Part shown: one piece after another, positions 16,734-24,001 of the stretch | Layout of the letters: each line of letters begins with the position of its first letter | Numbering within the stretch: the stretch's first letter is position 1 | Notes under the pieces: model-generated | Databases searched by the model: none | The model's input: only the letters and a program-made list of their open reading frames with translations | Told to the model about the DNA's origin: nothing | From: Bacilli bacterium | GTDB lineage: Bacteria; Bacillota_I; Bacilli_A; RFN20; CAG-826 | Direction of reading: 5' to 3' | Assembly (NCBI GenBank): GCA_024399115.1 | Contig: JAKSHZ010000019.1 | Location: 1-34,063, forward strand | DNA length: 34,063 bases | Translations under genes and position numbers: made by a program

Positions 16734-18416
16734 ATGGCAGATGTTTATCTAGCTTATCCAGATTCGCTAATTCAACACAATGGGTTGCCTGTTACATTTC
16801 TAACAGGCAGCAACATTGGAGCGTACGGCGATTGGGATCTTATTATTGAACGATACAGATGCAACAACACTGCTAAGCCACTAGAACCGTATCCTAATGG
16901 CGGTTCTTATAGTGGTGTTACTTTTAATACTTCATACCCGCCAATAAAAACAATGGGCGCAACTAGGATCGCAAATCATTCAATACTTATTGGTAACTCC
17001 GCAAATGCTATGTCATCAAAGATAGTATCAGGACACCAAGCAGGCATTAACACTGTATATGGTTTGCCATGTGAAGCTGATGGACAATACATAGGATATT
17101 ACTTCAATACATTCTTTGAAGATCATAATGATATACCTTACTTTTACGGTATGAAGTGGGCAAATGGTATTCCAGCAAGTCCTGACTTAACCAATCATGG
17201 TGATAAAGAAGGTTATTCAATCATTCATAAGTTCAACTGTCCAACAGCAACTACCTTAGCATTAGCTTTGAATGCTTCTAACTTTACTGAAATACATAAT
17301 GTGTATGCACCTAAACTTACTGATACAACCTTTGGTCAATTGGATTATGATGACGGCTATTACTCAAATCATTGTCTAAAAGTACTTGATAACATATACA
17401 TTCCAAACTGTTCAATTAAAAACAGTGGAAGCAACATTGAAACAGTTGATGGTCTGACTGCTAATTCAATCTATTTGTCAGGAAACAACTCTACAATTAC
17501 AAATTTCTCTGCTGCTGTAAGTATCTGGCTAACTGGTTTTAATGCTAGTGTTGATACTTTATCGGCAAGAGATTTAAAATTGTGGAATGGTTCTATAAGA
17601 TCTGACAATCCAATTACTGCTACAACTGCTTACTTATCAAATGAAGACGCTAATGATGCAGTTATTTACTGTACTTCTGCTTTAGTTGAAAAGTCAAACT
17701 TCAATGGTTCAGCTAAAAACGTTTCAGCGATTAGTGGAAGCGATATTCATGGCACATTTACATCTGCAAATTTATCTGGTGGAAGTGCAAGTAATGTTAC
17801 TGCTACAAGTTTGACTGCGTCGGGTACTAGACTTTCTGATGTTAGAGCTTCATCAGCAATGATGTACAACTGTACATGTTCGAATGTTTCAGCTACATCA
17901 GCTGCTATAAAGTCAGGCAATGTAACTATGTCAGCAACTAGAGGTTACAACAATGGAACTGGACTGTTCTATGTAGATAATTCTTACTACACTTCAGGTA
18001 CAGGTCCTTATGTTTTGAACTTCAATGCAACAAGTAGTACACTATTGAGTAATCCATTGCCTAAGTTTTCTGCAAGTGGTTCATCGCTTACTGAAATTCT
18101 TATAAGCACTATAAATGGAACTTACCCAAGTTTGAGTTCTAAGAACTTTGCTTTCAGTGGTACATTTGATTTTAGAAAATCATCAGTTAAAACTGGACAG
18201 ACAAGTTTGTACTACATTTATAGGAATGAACACACTGCTACATCATCAGTCACAGTTGATATGTCAAAAGTTAACTTTATTGATGATACTACTAAGACAT
18301 CAGCAAAATTGTCAATTGGAAATACTTATGAAACATTAAAATTGCCTTTATCAGCTAAGTCATGGCTTTCTGGTAAATTTGCATATCTTGATACTAAAAC
18401 GTTACAGTGGGTATAA
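16734..18416 (+). CDS. Probable beta-solenoid tail adhesin
   Basis: A 560-residue protein with AGAGGT before ATG. Residues 1-200 are a folded domain rich in Tyr, Gly and Asn. Residues about 215-420 are a Ser/Thr/Ala/Asn-rich run of short strands with alternating small and hydrophobic residues (for example SIYLSGNNSTITNF, SIWLTGFNASVDTL, DLKLWNGSIRSD), the look of a parallel beta-helix. The C-terminal 140 residues are again mixed and end LQWV, like the ends of the neighbouring fibre proteins. It is probably a receptor-binding or glycan-binding protein; no enzyme motif can be assigned. Confidence 0.62.
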   Translation: MADVYLAYPDSLIQHNGLPVTFLTGSNIGAYGDWDLIIERYRCNNTAKPLEPYPNGGSYSGVTFNTSYPPIKTMGATRIANHSILIGNSANAMSSKIVSGHQAGINTVYGLPCEADGQYIGYYFNTFFEDHNDIPYFYGMKWANGIPASPDLTNHGDKEGYSIIHKFNCPTATTLALALNASNFTEIHNVYAPKLTDTTFGQLDYDDGYYSNHCLKVLDNIYIPNCSIKNSGSNIETVDGLTANSIYLSGNNSTITNFSAAVSIWLTGFNASVDTLSARDLKLWNGSIRSDNPITATTAYLSNEDANDAVIYCTSALVEKSNFNGSAKNVSAISGSDIHGTFTSANLSGGSASNVTATSLTASGTRLSDVRASSAMMYNCTCSNVSATSAAIKSGNVTMSATRGYNNGTGLFYVDNSYYTSGTGPYVLNFNATSSTLLSNPLPKFSASGSSLTEILISTINGTYPSLSSKNFAFSGTFDFRKSSVKTGQTSLYYIYRNEHTATSSVTVDMSKVNFIDDTTKTSAKLSIGNTYETLKLPLSAKSWLSGKFAYLDTKTLQWV

Positions 18417-18418
18417 GT

Positions 18419-18886
18419 ATGGCATCATATTACAGTTTTAAAGCTACTGATTATACATGGCATAAAGACAAAGATCTATATGTCATTGATAACGATTTTA
18501 CAATATCATTGAAAGACTCAAATGGCAATGAACGATCGTATCTTATAAAAAGTGGTTTTAAAACTGATGGTGGATCTATTCCAAGTGTGTTCCAATGGTT
18601 CGCACCAAGTTGGAAAGACGACGATAATCAGTACAATGCATGCTTTATTTTGCATGATGGACTGTATGGTTCAGAGTTAGAAGATAGATCCACCGCTGAT
18701 GATATGCTTAGATCGTCATTACGTGATACAGGTATGAACCGTTTTCATGCTTCAACAATTTGTTGGGCTGTTAACTGGTTCGCCTGTTGTCATTACGGCA
18801 AGAAACACGCCAAACATGATGAATACTTATACATAGCTAATGGAGTGAATTATGGACCAGAAACAGAAGACCAGATTCAGAAATAG
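18419..18886 (+). CDS. DUF1353-family protein, possible lysis-related gene
   Basis: A 155-residue protein. An in-frame GTG at 18407 overlaps the previous gene, but the ATG at 18419 lies just after the TAA and is preferred. It shows the two DUF1353 signatures: FKTDGGSIPS at residues 47-56 and ILHDGLYG at 77-84, followed by a helix with SADDMLR-like spacing and a Cys/Trp-rich helix. DUF1353 proteins are common in tailed phages and their activity is not established. With no other peptidoglycan-degrading enzyme in the genome and a place at the end of the late arm, a lysis role is possible but inferred. Confidence 0.72.
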   Translation: MASYYSFKATDYTWHKDKDLYVIDNDFTISLKDSNGNERSYLIKSGFKTDGGSIPSVFQWFAPSWKDDDNQYNACFILHDGLYGSELEDRSTADDMLRSSLRDTGMNRFHASTICWAVNWFACCHYGKKHAKHDEYLYIANGVNYGPETEDQIQK

Positions 18887-19172
18887 TAAGAAGTGGAAAG
18901 ACTTTCGTACTAAGAAACGTAAAGAACAGAAAACTGACCCAGTTACTGGTAATAAACTATGTCGTCAAGCAAATCTCCACCACTTGTGTCTTGATGAAAA
19001 CAGATACGACGACATAAGCAATGAAGACAATTTCGTATTCCTTGGGAATTTTACCCATAAAGTTCTCCACTGGCTCGGTGGAAACACCAAGTGGGATTCA
19101 AAGAAATGGCAAAAACGTTTAGCAGAACTAAGAAAACTGTGCGAGCTCATGGACGAACTGAACGGAAAATAA
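18852..19172 (+). CDS. Small HNH-type protein, different family from the other four
   Basis: A 106-residue basic protein, overlapping the DUF1353 gene by 35 bases, with TGGAG seven bases before ATG. It shows an HNH-like layout: DPVTG turn (in place of the zinc Cys pair), NLHHL, then NEDNFVFLGNFTHKVLHWL, giving HH ... N ... H ... H. It lacks the ENY and YYRP elements of the other HNH proteins here, so it is not a recent copy of them. Small HNH proteins can aid terminase or act as homing nucleases. Last gene of the late arm before the terminator. Confidence 0.7.
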   Translation: MDQKQKTRFRNSKKWKDFRTKKRKEQKTDPVTGNKLCRQANLHHLCLDENRYDDISNEDNFVFLGNFTHKVLHWLGGNTKWDSKKWQKRLAELRKLCELMDELNGK

Positions 19173-19174
19173 AA

Positions 19175-19202
19175 AATCCCTGAGCAATTAAGCCCAGGGA
19201 TT
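19175..19202. terminator. Bidirectional terminator between convergent arms
   Basis: AATCCCTG (19175-19182) pairs perfectly with CAGGGATT (19195-19202) over a 12-base loop. CTTTAT follows on the plus strand and TTTTATTTT on the minus strand, so it can stop both arms, the minus arm better. Confidence 0.88.
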
Positions 19203-19225
19203 CTTTATATTGGAGGATATAAAAT

Positions 19226-19303
19226 ATGAACTGTAGCAGCGGAGAATTATTACTGCTACAAAGTATATATTTGGCTAACTTTATAACCAAAACCCTGTAT
19301 TAA
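19226..19303 (+). CDS. Possible 25-residue peptide
   Basis: ATG with a very good ribosome site (TTGGAGGAT, 8 bases upstream) opens a 25-codon frame ending TAA at 19301-19303. It lies after the late terminator and overlaps the end of the minus-strand gene at 19281 by 23 bases. The product is short and Leu-rich. It may be a chance frame; the ribosome site is the only support. Confidence 0.25.
   Translation: MNCSSGELLLLQSIYLANFITKTLY
19232..19260 (-). terminator. Hairpin at the end of the replication arm
   Basis: TGTAGCAG (19232-19239) pairs perfectly with CTGCTACA (19253-19260) over 13 bases. On the minus strand it follows the stop of the last gene by about 20 bases and is followed by GTTCATATTTTATAT, a weak T-rich tail, so it may be a terminator or a 3' end stabiliser in series with 19175-19202. 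Confidence 0.5.
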
Positions 19304-19436
19304 AGTCGCGGATTGTAAAATTCTCAGTCAACTTATTCCAATGTATAGATGCGATAATTTCAATGTATGGTATGTCGCCGAAATAGATCTCATTGACTTC
19401 TGGTACATAATTGAATAATGAATCACTACCAAACAT
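19281..19436 (-). CDS. Small unknown protein, 51 residues
   Basis: Starts at ATG 19436 behind GAAGAGG on the minus strand and overlaps the gene before it by 11 bases; stops TAA at 19281. The product is acidic and aromatic (MFGSDSLFNYVPEV ... GFWL). Overlap plus ribosome site make it a credible last gene of the primase operon. No domain recognised. Confidence 0.62.
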   Translation of the reverse strand: MFGSDSLFNYVPEVNEIYFGDIPYIEIIASIHWNKLTENFTIRDFNTGFWL

Positions 19437-19593
19437 TGAAATCCTCTTCAAGAACGTCGGCTAATTTCCAATGCATTATATATGCATAGTCTCGTTTCAC
19501 ATCAGACCAGAACATCCAGTCAGCCCATTCTTTGCCGAGGAATGTTTCATATATTCCTGTTAAGAACGTAAACAGATCTTCATCTTTAAACAT
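19426..19593 (-). CDS. Small unknown acidic protein, 55 residues
   Basis: Starts at ATG 19593 behind AAGGA on the minus strand, overlapping the end of the primase gene by 8 bases, and stops TAG at 19426. The product is Trp- and acid-rich (ETFLGKEWADWMFWSDVKR) and looks like a small DNA-mimic or inhibitor-sized protein, though that is only an impression. Coupling to the primase gene suggests co-expression. Confidence 0.68.
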   Translation of the reverse strand: MFKDEDLFTFLTGIYETFLGKEWADWMFWSDVKRDYAYIMHWKLADVLEEDFNVW

Positions 19594-20377
19594 ATTTGTT
19601 CCTTATGTTAGTCTGTAATCTGTTAAGCTCTGTGTCAGACCAATGTTCGCTCTTTGCTTTAGTCAAAACCTTTTCAAGTGTAGCAGAATCATTGTACTTT
19701 ATACAGCAACGAACAGCTCTAAACAGTGAGATAGAAGAATCGCCATTGCCTGTCAACTTTGGATATGACGTGTTCAAATAATGCTGGATAACGTCGTAAT
19801 TCTGGCACATGTTATCATGCTTTAGACCGCTATTTGAGGGAGTTTCAGTTGTAGTTGTGGCAATTACCGATCCAATAGCCAAACGAGCTCTAGCACCACG
19901 CCAAATGATGCGAAATAGCGGTCCAGCTTTAGTTATCTTATTGCCATTATTTTCAAAGAGTAAAACTTGAGCATTTCCGTTACTTCTAACAGCGCCAGGT
20001 CTCCTTGTCAATCTTGCTGGATTAGCACATGCTTTGTCTGCTTTCCCACTGAAATACCTGTCATTTATAGTGTGCCAGATCTCTTTGTAGTGTTCACGGC
20101 AAATATCTTCACAAGCACTATCAAATTCAACGATACAATGAATAGACTTATTGCCGCTATCTGTGGCTCTAACGATAACACCTTGCTTTGACAATTCATT
20201 TGCTTTTTCAATCTGTTCAGCTTTATCAACATCGTCACATTCAAATATGAATCTTGTATGATAAAGGCAATTACTATCGGATCTGTTGCTTAGATCTTTT
20301 AGTTCGTTGAGTACTTCAAATTCGCAAGTTGGCAATGGACTGTTAAAGATATGTTTCAAATCTGCGTATGCAATCAT
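19586..20377 (-). CDS. Archaeo-eukaryotic-type primase (PrimPol-like)
   Basis: A 263-residue protein with TAGGAG before the ATG. Motif I, the metal-binding acidic cluster, is FECDDVD at residues 45-51. Motif II, S..H for nucleotide binding, is SGNKSIH at 74-80. A third conserved block, NPARLTRRPGAVR at 119-131, matches the R..R.PG segment of phage and plasmid primases. The C-terminal 90 residues are a helical domain that could contact the helicase. It lies downstream of an SF3 helicase gene, the usual partner in minimal phage and plasmid replication modules. It likely makes primers for host DNA polymerase. Confidence 0.82.
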   Translation of the reverse strand: MIAYADLKHIFNSPLPTCEFEVLNELKDLSNRSDSNCLYHTRFIFECDDVDKAEQIEKANELSKQGVIVRATDSGNKSIHCIVEFDSACEDICREHYKEIWHTINDRYFSGKADKACANPARLTRRPGAVRSNGNAQVLLFENNGNKITKAGPLFRIIWRGARARLAIGSVIATTTTETPSNSGLKHDNMCQNYDVIQHYLNTSYPKLTGNGDSSISLFRAVRCCIKYNDSATLEKVLTKAKSEHWSDTELNRLQTNIRNKYV

Positions 20378-20387
20378 GTTACTCTCC

Positions 20388-20424
20388 TAAAAAAAAAAGA
20401 GGGCGAGCATTATACCCACCCTCT
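20388..20424 (-). terminator. Rho-independent terminator between 166-residue gene and primase gene
   Basis: On the minus strand AGAGGG (20424-20419) pairs with CCCTCT (20403-20398), followed by about ten T and then the primase ribosome site. The 15-base loop contains TATAAT (20414-20409), so a primase promoter may start within the terminator. Confidence 0.82.
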
Positions 20425-20438
20425 ATATTCAGCTATCA

Positions 20439-20939
20439 CTAGCCATTAACTGTTGCAAAGAACTCATCGGTTGAAAGTGGTTTGTCGTCTTTCTTTTCAG
20501 CATCAGCTGGTCGATCTAAACGCCACTTTACATTCCAAAAATCGCCGTCTTTCACGCGGTCAACGTATACTTCAATCGGCGAAGCCTTCAACTTCTTGTT
20601 CAGCTTTTCAGCAAGGACTTCAGCAAGTGTTGATTCATCGTTAACATCTTCGTCATTTGCTGCTGCTTCAAAGATAGCCTTTGCTTTCTCTTCACTAACA
20701 GATTTTGTAAGCAAACGTACAAGTGTCTTATTTGTGATGCCAACTGCTTTTTCAGAAAGACCCATAAACGAATTGAACTCAATTCCATCCTTCTTGAAAG
20801 TTAGCTTAATGCTATTCTTTCCAGAACGAGGACTACTGTATGGATGAACCGCAGACAAATCGCACATATCATGGATTTCACCGAGGGTCTTGAAGTTGGA
20901 CTTACTAATGATTTCTTCAAATGATTTCTTAATAGGCAT
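20439..20939 (-). CDS. Unknown replication-arm protein, possibly ssDNA-binding
   Basis: A 166-residue protein with AAAAGGAAC before ATG. The N-terminal 75 residues alternate short strands and helices (SIKLTFKKDGIEFNSFMGLS). A helical section follows, then a strand pair (IEVYVDRVKDGDFWNVKWRL) and an acidic, flexible tail ending DEFFATVNG. The layout of a strand-rich core with an acidic tail, and its place between helicase and primase, would suit a single-stranded DNA-binding protein. No family motif proves it. It has its own leader hairpin upstream and a terminator downstream, so it is likely made independently and in quantity. Confidence 0.7.
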   Translation of the reverse strand: MPIKKSFEEIISKSNFKTLGEIHDMCDLSAVHPYSSPRSGKNSIKLTFKKDGIEFNSFMGLSEKAVGITNKTLVRLLTKSVSEEKAKAIFEAAANDEDVNDESTLAEVLAEKLNKKLKASPIEVYVDRVKDGDFWNVKWRLDRPADAEKKDDKPLSTDEFFATVNG

Positions 20940-20969
20940 ATATGTTCCTTTTCGCTGCTAGGTTATACG

Positions 20970-21001
20970 ATAGATTGAGCGGCAGCGTTAGCTCAATCTA
21001 T
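20970..21001 (-). promoter_or_regulatory. 11-bp leader hairpin upstream of 166-residue gene
   Basis: ATAGATTGAGC (20970-20980) pairs perfectly with GCTCAATCTAT (20991-21001) over a 10-base loop. There is no T-run after it on the minus strand, so it is not a classical terminator. It ends about 30 bases before the ATG, like the leader hairpins of other units here. Confidence 0.6.
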
Positions 21002-21006
21002 GTTGT

Positions 21007-21025
21007 AAATTTAAAAAATTTTTAG
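21007..21025 (-). promoter_or_regulatory. AT-rich element upstream of 166-residue gene
   Basis: CTAAAAATTTTTTAAATTT on the minus strand lies directly before the leader hairpin. Near-identical blocks lie at 24037-24057 and 24964-24982, each ahead of another leader hairpin. It may be a promoter or an UP-like element. Confidence 0.4.
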
Positions 21026-21049
21026 CTACTTATACAGTTGGCGCAAAAA

Positions 21050-23140
21050 TTACTTTCCATCAATGATGTCGTCAGTAATCGTTTCAAAATTTGGTTCAAC
21101 AGTCAGTGGATATAATGTGTATACTCTTGTGTTTTTACCCTTATATTTTTTCTGTTCACCAAGCATGTTTGAGTTCGTACATTTAGTCGTATTCTCAATC
21201 CATTTGCGTAGGCCGCCAGCATTTACTGCAAACATATCAGCATATTCTTCAATCTTTGCTTTGAATACTGGAGCAGTCATGACGATACGATCGCACATTG
21301 CATTAGGCAAACAGTCGTTGTATAGTTCTGCATAAGCAGCGACTTTAGCATCTTCATCAAATGCATCTGTTAGATTTTTACTAATAGAAAGTTTCTTAGC
21401 CGCTTCTTCTAGTCCACCAAAGGTTTCTTTGACGTACTTATACGCAGATTCAGCAACGTTATAGAATACGTTTGCTTCAAGGTACTTCATTTTGTCAAAT
21501 TCTGTTGCTGTATATGGTTTCGCAATCGCATGTGCTCGAACATTCTTGATAATAGCTAAGCGTCTTGTGAATACACCTTCAACATCAGTAATCTTGATAT
21601 TTTCATTAGTGCAGAACAACCAACGATTATGAAGCGTCATGCTAACTGGCTGCTGGAATACTACCTTATAGTTATATGGAATACCAGCTTCGTTAGTAGA
21701 ACCTGACATCTGTTTGAAGTTCTCAATAGACGCAGACGTACATTCATCGTTGAATACTAACGCAGCCTTTGATACACCTTTGCCACCTTTAGATTCCATC
21801 TTTTGTTCGTTCTTTACCCATTCATCATTATTTAAACGATAGCGGATAACATCTTGATTGCAGTTATACATTACAGATAATAGATGTCCAATCATGAACG
21901 CAAAGTAGTTAGACTTGAAGGTACCACCACCAGTTGAAATAAGCAGACCAATAGATTCATTTAGCGAAGGATGCAGAACTGAATATGCCCATGCAAAAGC
22001 AAAAAGCTTTTCATCTTTATTCATCCATGAACTGAATGCATCAAGAATCTTGGCATCTTTACGGTCTACTTGATTTGGTTGTAACTTATTACGCCAGTCC
22101 GATAGCAAATGATATGTTGCGAACTTTGTTGGATCGTCATGGTACACAAATGGTTCGCTTTCAGTATGTGGAATCTTAATGACTAATGCAGCAGTCTCAG
22201 TGAACATCGTTGAGATGATTTTAGAAATAGATGCTTTTGCTCCATGAGAAGGCATAATGCTATATCGTTTGAAAAGCTCGTTCTTAGTTTCATAACAGAT
22301 CTTTGCTAAATCACCATTGAATAATACACCTGGCAGCACTTCATTTAATAATGTCTTCATTAAGAAGGTGTGGATATCGTCGATGATTTCTTCCATTTCA
22401 GTGTCCCAGTTAGATATATTTAGAATATCGCCAAGGTTAGTTTCTTTATCGCTCCACTTCAACTTGAACAAGCATTCTTTTGGATTCACTGCGTTATTTC
22501 TAGCGCGTTCGATGTCATTTCTAAGTCTAAAGAATTCTTCTGTTGCATCGTCCATGATATGATACATATCGTTCCAGATATCCCATTCCTTTACACCATG
22601 TTTCAGACACTGATGCTTATAGATTAGATTTGAAAGTGTTAGATTTGCTTCAGTTCTAGTGTCAATTAGATCTGTTGGATTACCAATAAGTTTTGCAGAT
22701 CCATTCTCAACAAAGTATAACAAATCATTTGTGTCGCAATAGATAAGTCCATCAAGTAATTCTACATCTTTCTGATTTACGACGAAACTTGGTTTGAACT
22801 TACATGGGATAAACTCAGCGTTAAATGCCGACGGTGCTGACTCAAATTGTTTACTATCACGAACGATTCGCTTAGCATTCAAGGCTTCTTGCATATGTTC
22901 AGCAGCAACACGAATGAATGTGTCCTTGAATGTTGCTTCTGTAGTACCACCAGCATTTCTTACCATATCAATGAACTGTTGATAACCATCTTTGAACTGC
23001 AACTTGCCGCTAACTTCATATAGATCGTTTGCTAGTAAAGTATACGTTTTCTGTCGATAATCTTTACCATCAACTGTAAATTGAATGCTATTGCCTCTAG
23101 CAGAATTTCGTAAATTGATTGACTCTAGAATTTTTATCAT
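21050..23140 (-). CDS. SF3-type replicative helicase (D5/VirE-like ATPase)
   Basis: A 696-residue protein with AGAAGGAG before ATG. The ATPase core holds STGGGTFKS at residues 402-410 in the Walker A position, LVFNDE at 461-466 as Walker B, WLFCTNEN at 507-514 as the SF3 motif C with its Asn, and FTRRL at 524-528 as the arginine finger. The N-terminal 350 residues do not show a clear primase motif, and the C-terminal 90 residues resemble a winged-helix segment. The Walker A is unusual: Phe replaces the Gly before Lys. It probably unwinds the origin together with the separate primase and recruits host polymerase. Confidence 0.85.
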   Translation of the reverse strand: MIKILESINLRNSARGNSIQFTVDGKDYRQKTYTLLANDLYEVSGKLQFKDGYQQFIDMVRNAGGTTEATFKDTFIRVAAEHMQEALNAKRIVRDSKQFESAPSAFNAEFIPCKFKPSFVVNQKDVELLDGLIYCDTNDLLYFVENGSAKLIGNPTDLIDTRTEANLTLSNLIYKHQCLKHGVKEWDIWNDMYHIMDDATEEFFRLRNDIERARNNAVNPKECLFKLKWSDKETNLGDILNISNWDTEMEEIIDDIHTFLMKTLLNEVLPGVLFNGDLAKICYETKNELFKRYSIMPSHGAKASISKIISTMFTETAALVIKIPHTESEPFVYHDDPTKFATYHLLSDWRNKLQPNQVDRKDAKILDAFSSWMNKDEKLFAFAWAYSVLHPSLNESIGLLISTGGGTFKSNYFAFMIGHLLSVMYNCNQDVIRYRLNNDEWVKNEQKMESKGGKGVSKAALVFNDECTSASIENFKQMSGSTNEAGIPYNYKVVFQQPVSMTLHNRWLFCTNENIKITDVEGVFTRRLAIIKNVRAHAIAKPYTATEFDKMKYLEANVFYNVAESAYKYVKETFGGLEEAAKKLSISKNLTDAFDEDAKVAAYAELYNDCLPNAMCDRIVMTAPVFKAKIEEYADMFAVNAGGLRKWIENTTKCTNSNMLGEQKKYKGKNTRVYTLYPLTVEPNFETITDDIIDGK

Positions 23141-23184
23141 GAAATTTATTCTCCTTCTTAGAATATAGGGTTTAAATTTGTAAT

Positions 23185-23217
23185 CTACAGTACTGTAGAC
23201 TGTAGTAAAAATTACTA
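23185..23217. promoter_or_regulatory. Two adjacent palindromes, likely operator of helicase gene
   Basis: CTACAGTACTGTAG (23185-23198) is a perfect 14-base palindrome. Five bases on, TAGTAA-AAA-TTACTA (23203-23217) is a second dyad. Both lie 45-77 bases before the helicase ATG. The half-site TACTGTA also occurs at 8410 and 24910. This is the form expected of a dimeric repressor site, but no repressor gene is recognised. Confidence 0.5.
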
Positions 23218-23237
23218 TACTACTAACTTAAAATTTC

Positions 23238-23347
23238 TGTTACTTTGTTACCTTTAGCTATTTTTTGTTGAATTTACATCAAAAACGTCATTTTTTGGGT
23301 AACATTTTTGGTAACATTTTTGGTTTTGAAATGTTACCTTTGTTACC
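23238..23347. other. Candidate replication origin: GGTAACA/TGTTACC iteron array
   Basis: Six related sites cluster in 110 bases: TGTTAC (23238), TGTTACC (23246), GGTAACA (23298, 23310), TGTTACC (23332, 23341). They form three tandem pairs, the middle pair inverted, with A/T-rich tracts between. Iterons and A/T-rich DNA next to an SF3 helicase gene are typical of phage and plasmid origins. They could instead be operators for the helicase promoter. Confidence 0.6.
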
Positions 23348-23884
23348 TTAACCATCCCATTCAACCACAAATGGCTCTTCAACCTGATTATTTTTGGTCA
23401 AATAGTCATCGCCGAACAATTTTCTAGCTTTAGTATCAACGTCCATAGCAGTAGCAATAAGCTCACTATCTTCAGATCTACTAGCATTATCGTCAAACTT
23501 TATGCAGTCTTCAATAGTAGGTGATTCTTGAATACGATTGAATAGATCTTTCCAATCCTTTTTAGGAGGTATATGTACCGTTTTATTACATTCAAGCATG
23601 TCAAAGTATCGCTTGACAATAGCAAATACCTCAGGATCTGTACAATTACGGTTATTTTCTTCAAAGATTGCGTCTAATTCGTTCTTCATAGTTGCGAACT
23701 TACCGGTAAAATTCATCAATGATGGCTTTCTTACATGGCCGATTTGTTCAAATGGTACAATTTCGCCTTCTTCGTTAATCATTGGTATGATTTTCTGTGT
23801 GATTAGCTCTCTATATGTGTCTTCAGCGCCATATAGCATCAGATCTTCTGTAATAACAGACGCGTAATCTGTAGATTTTATCAT
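23348..23884 (-). CDS. Unknown early protein, 178 residues
   Basis: Starts ATG 23884 behind AGGAGAAAGGA. Acidic, mainly helical, with a basic KPSLMNFTGKF segment at about 53-63 and a long central helix. No domain is recognised. Its stop codon touches the iteron array that precedes the helicase gene, and its leader holds the two-hairpin element at 23910-24025. By position it could be an origin-binding or regulatory protein, but nothing in the sequence shows DNA binding directly. Confidence 0.72.
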   Translation of the reverse strand: MIKSTDYASVITEDLMLYGAEDTYRELITQKIIPMINEEGEIVPFEQIGHVRKPSLMNFTGKFATMKNELDAIFEENNRNCTDPEVFAIVKRYFDMLECNKTVHIPPKKDWKDLFNRIQESPTIEDCIKFDDNASRSEDSELIATAMDVDTKARKLFGDDYLTKNNQVEEPFVVEWDG

Positions 23885-23909
23885 TCCTTTCTCCTGTTGT
23901 TATAAGACC

Positions 23910-23961
23910 AAAAAAGTGGCCCTAATGATTCAGCGCTCGAATTCTAAACCACTAGAGCCAC
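23910..23961 (-). terminator. Terminator-like hairpin in leader of 178-residue gene
   Basis: On the minus strand GTGGCTCT (23961-23954) pairs with AGGGCCAC (23923-23916), one pair being G-U, then six T. The G-U becomes a C-A mismatch on the plus strand, so the fold belongs to minus-strand RNA. The loop includes ATTCGAGC. It lies 25 bases before the gene start, which fits an attenuator. Confidence 0.6.
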
Positions 23962-24001
23962 CCCTATAGGAGAATAAGACAAACTCTTTAAAACTCTGTA
24001 G

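Noticed and set aside
20482..20847. 121-codon plus-strand frame over the 166-residue gene
   Set aside because: Ser/Phe-rich antisense shadow without ribosome site, opposite to a gene with one.
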